DNA from: Bugula neritina
Lineage: Eukaryota; Bryozoa; Gymnolaemata; Cheilostomatida; Bugulidae
Length of the DNA stretch: 64,000 nt
Direction of reading: 5' to 3'
Assembly (NCBI GenBank): GCA_964035545.1
Contig: OZ037772.1
Coordinates: 10,679,318-10,743,317 of the forward strand
Part shown: positions 63,840 through 64,000 of the stretch, one piece after another
Layout: the number at the start of each line of letters is the position of its first letter
How positions within the stretch are numbered: position 1 is the first letter of the stretch
Translations under genes and position numbers: made by a program
Notes under the pieces: generated by a model
The model's input: the letters and a program-made list of their open reading frames with translations, nothing else
What the model was told of the DNA's origin: nothing
The model's database searches: none

Positions 63840-64000
63840 GTGAGTCTTTTGAATAGTTGTAAATTCGTTTTAATAACATTCAAAATAAATCTTCTAAAGA
63901 AAATTGTTTATGAGAAAATAGAATTACCATAAGTTTGATTAGGTAATTGACATGTAATTATAAAGTAATTGTAAAAATCAATTACATTAAATATGTAATT

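Overview
Kind of organism. This is nuclear DNA of a multicellular animal. It is AT-rich, genes are split into many short exons with GT/AG introns, intergenic spacers are several kb long, and microsatellites, minisatellites, tRNA-derived SINEs and small inverted-repeat elements are plentiful. The gene set fits a marine invertebrate, possibly a lophotrochozoan: a mitochondrial leucyl-tRNA synthetase, an N-acetylneuraminate lyase, a WSC-domain carbohydrate sulfotransferase, a rhodopsin-class receptor and a young tandem family of C2H2 zinc-finger genes. I cannot name a species. Exon boundaries were read by eye from homology, splice signals and phase. In the multi-exon models every junction keeps the reading frame, except where a break is reported.

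Layout. 0-2.1 kb: a 15-bp minisatellite, then the 5' coding exon of an unidentified minus-strand gene that leaves the window on the left. 5.06-15.96 kb (+): complete 19-exon LARS2 (925 aa), with minisatellites of unrelated sequence in many introns. 17.23-22.03 kb (+): complete 8-exon N-acetylneuraminate lyase NPL (310 aa). 22.4-27.3 kb: spacer with a long GT array and a pure AC array of about 600 bp. 27.3-37.2 kb (+): type II membrane protein with an acidic/lysine-rich stem, cysteine-rich WSC-like domains and a CHST-type sulfotransferase domain; its extreme N-terminus was not found. 38.0-44.1 kb (+): 8-exon seven-helix receptor (343 aa) with several SINEs in its introns. 45.9-64 kb (+): a head-to-tail array of six zinc-finger loci (A-F) plus one relic exon. 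A-D are open, E is broken twice, and F runs off the right edge.

The zinc-finger array is the most novel part. All copies share a tiny first exon (19 or 22 coding nt) and an N-terminal module that I recognise from no named domain. Downstream there are two unrelated linker types and 4 to 9 fingers. Locus C carries both linker types in a row, the second decayed, which suggests exon shuffling or an ancestral choice of 3' exons. D, E and F start about 3.8 kb apart. An upstream block is conserved in B-F and was not found at A.

How the genes work together. LARS2 serves mitochondrial translation. NPL cleaves sialic acid in the cytosol, and the sulfotransferase next to it would act on glycans in the Golgi; a functional link between the two is only a guess. 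The zinc-finger genes are probably lineage-specific DNA-binding regulators.
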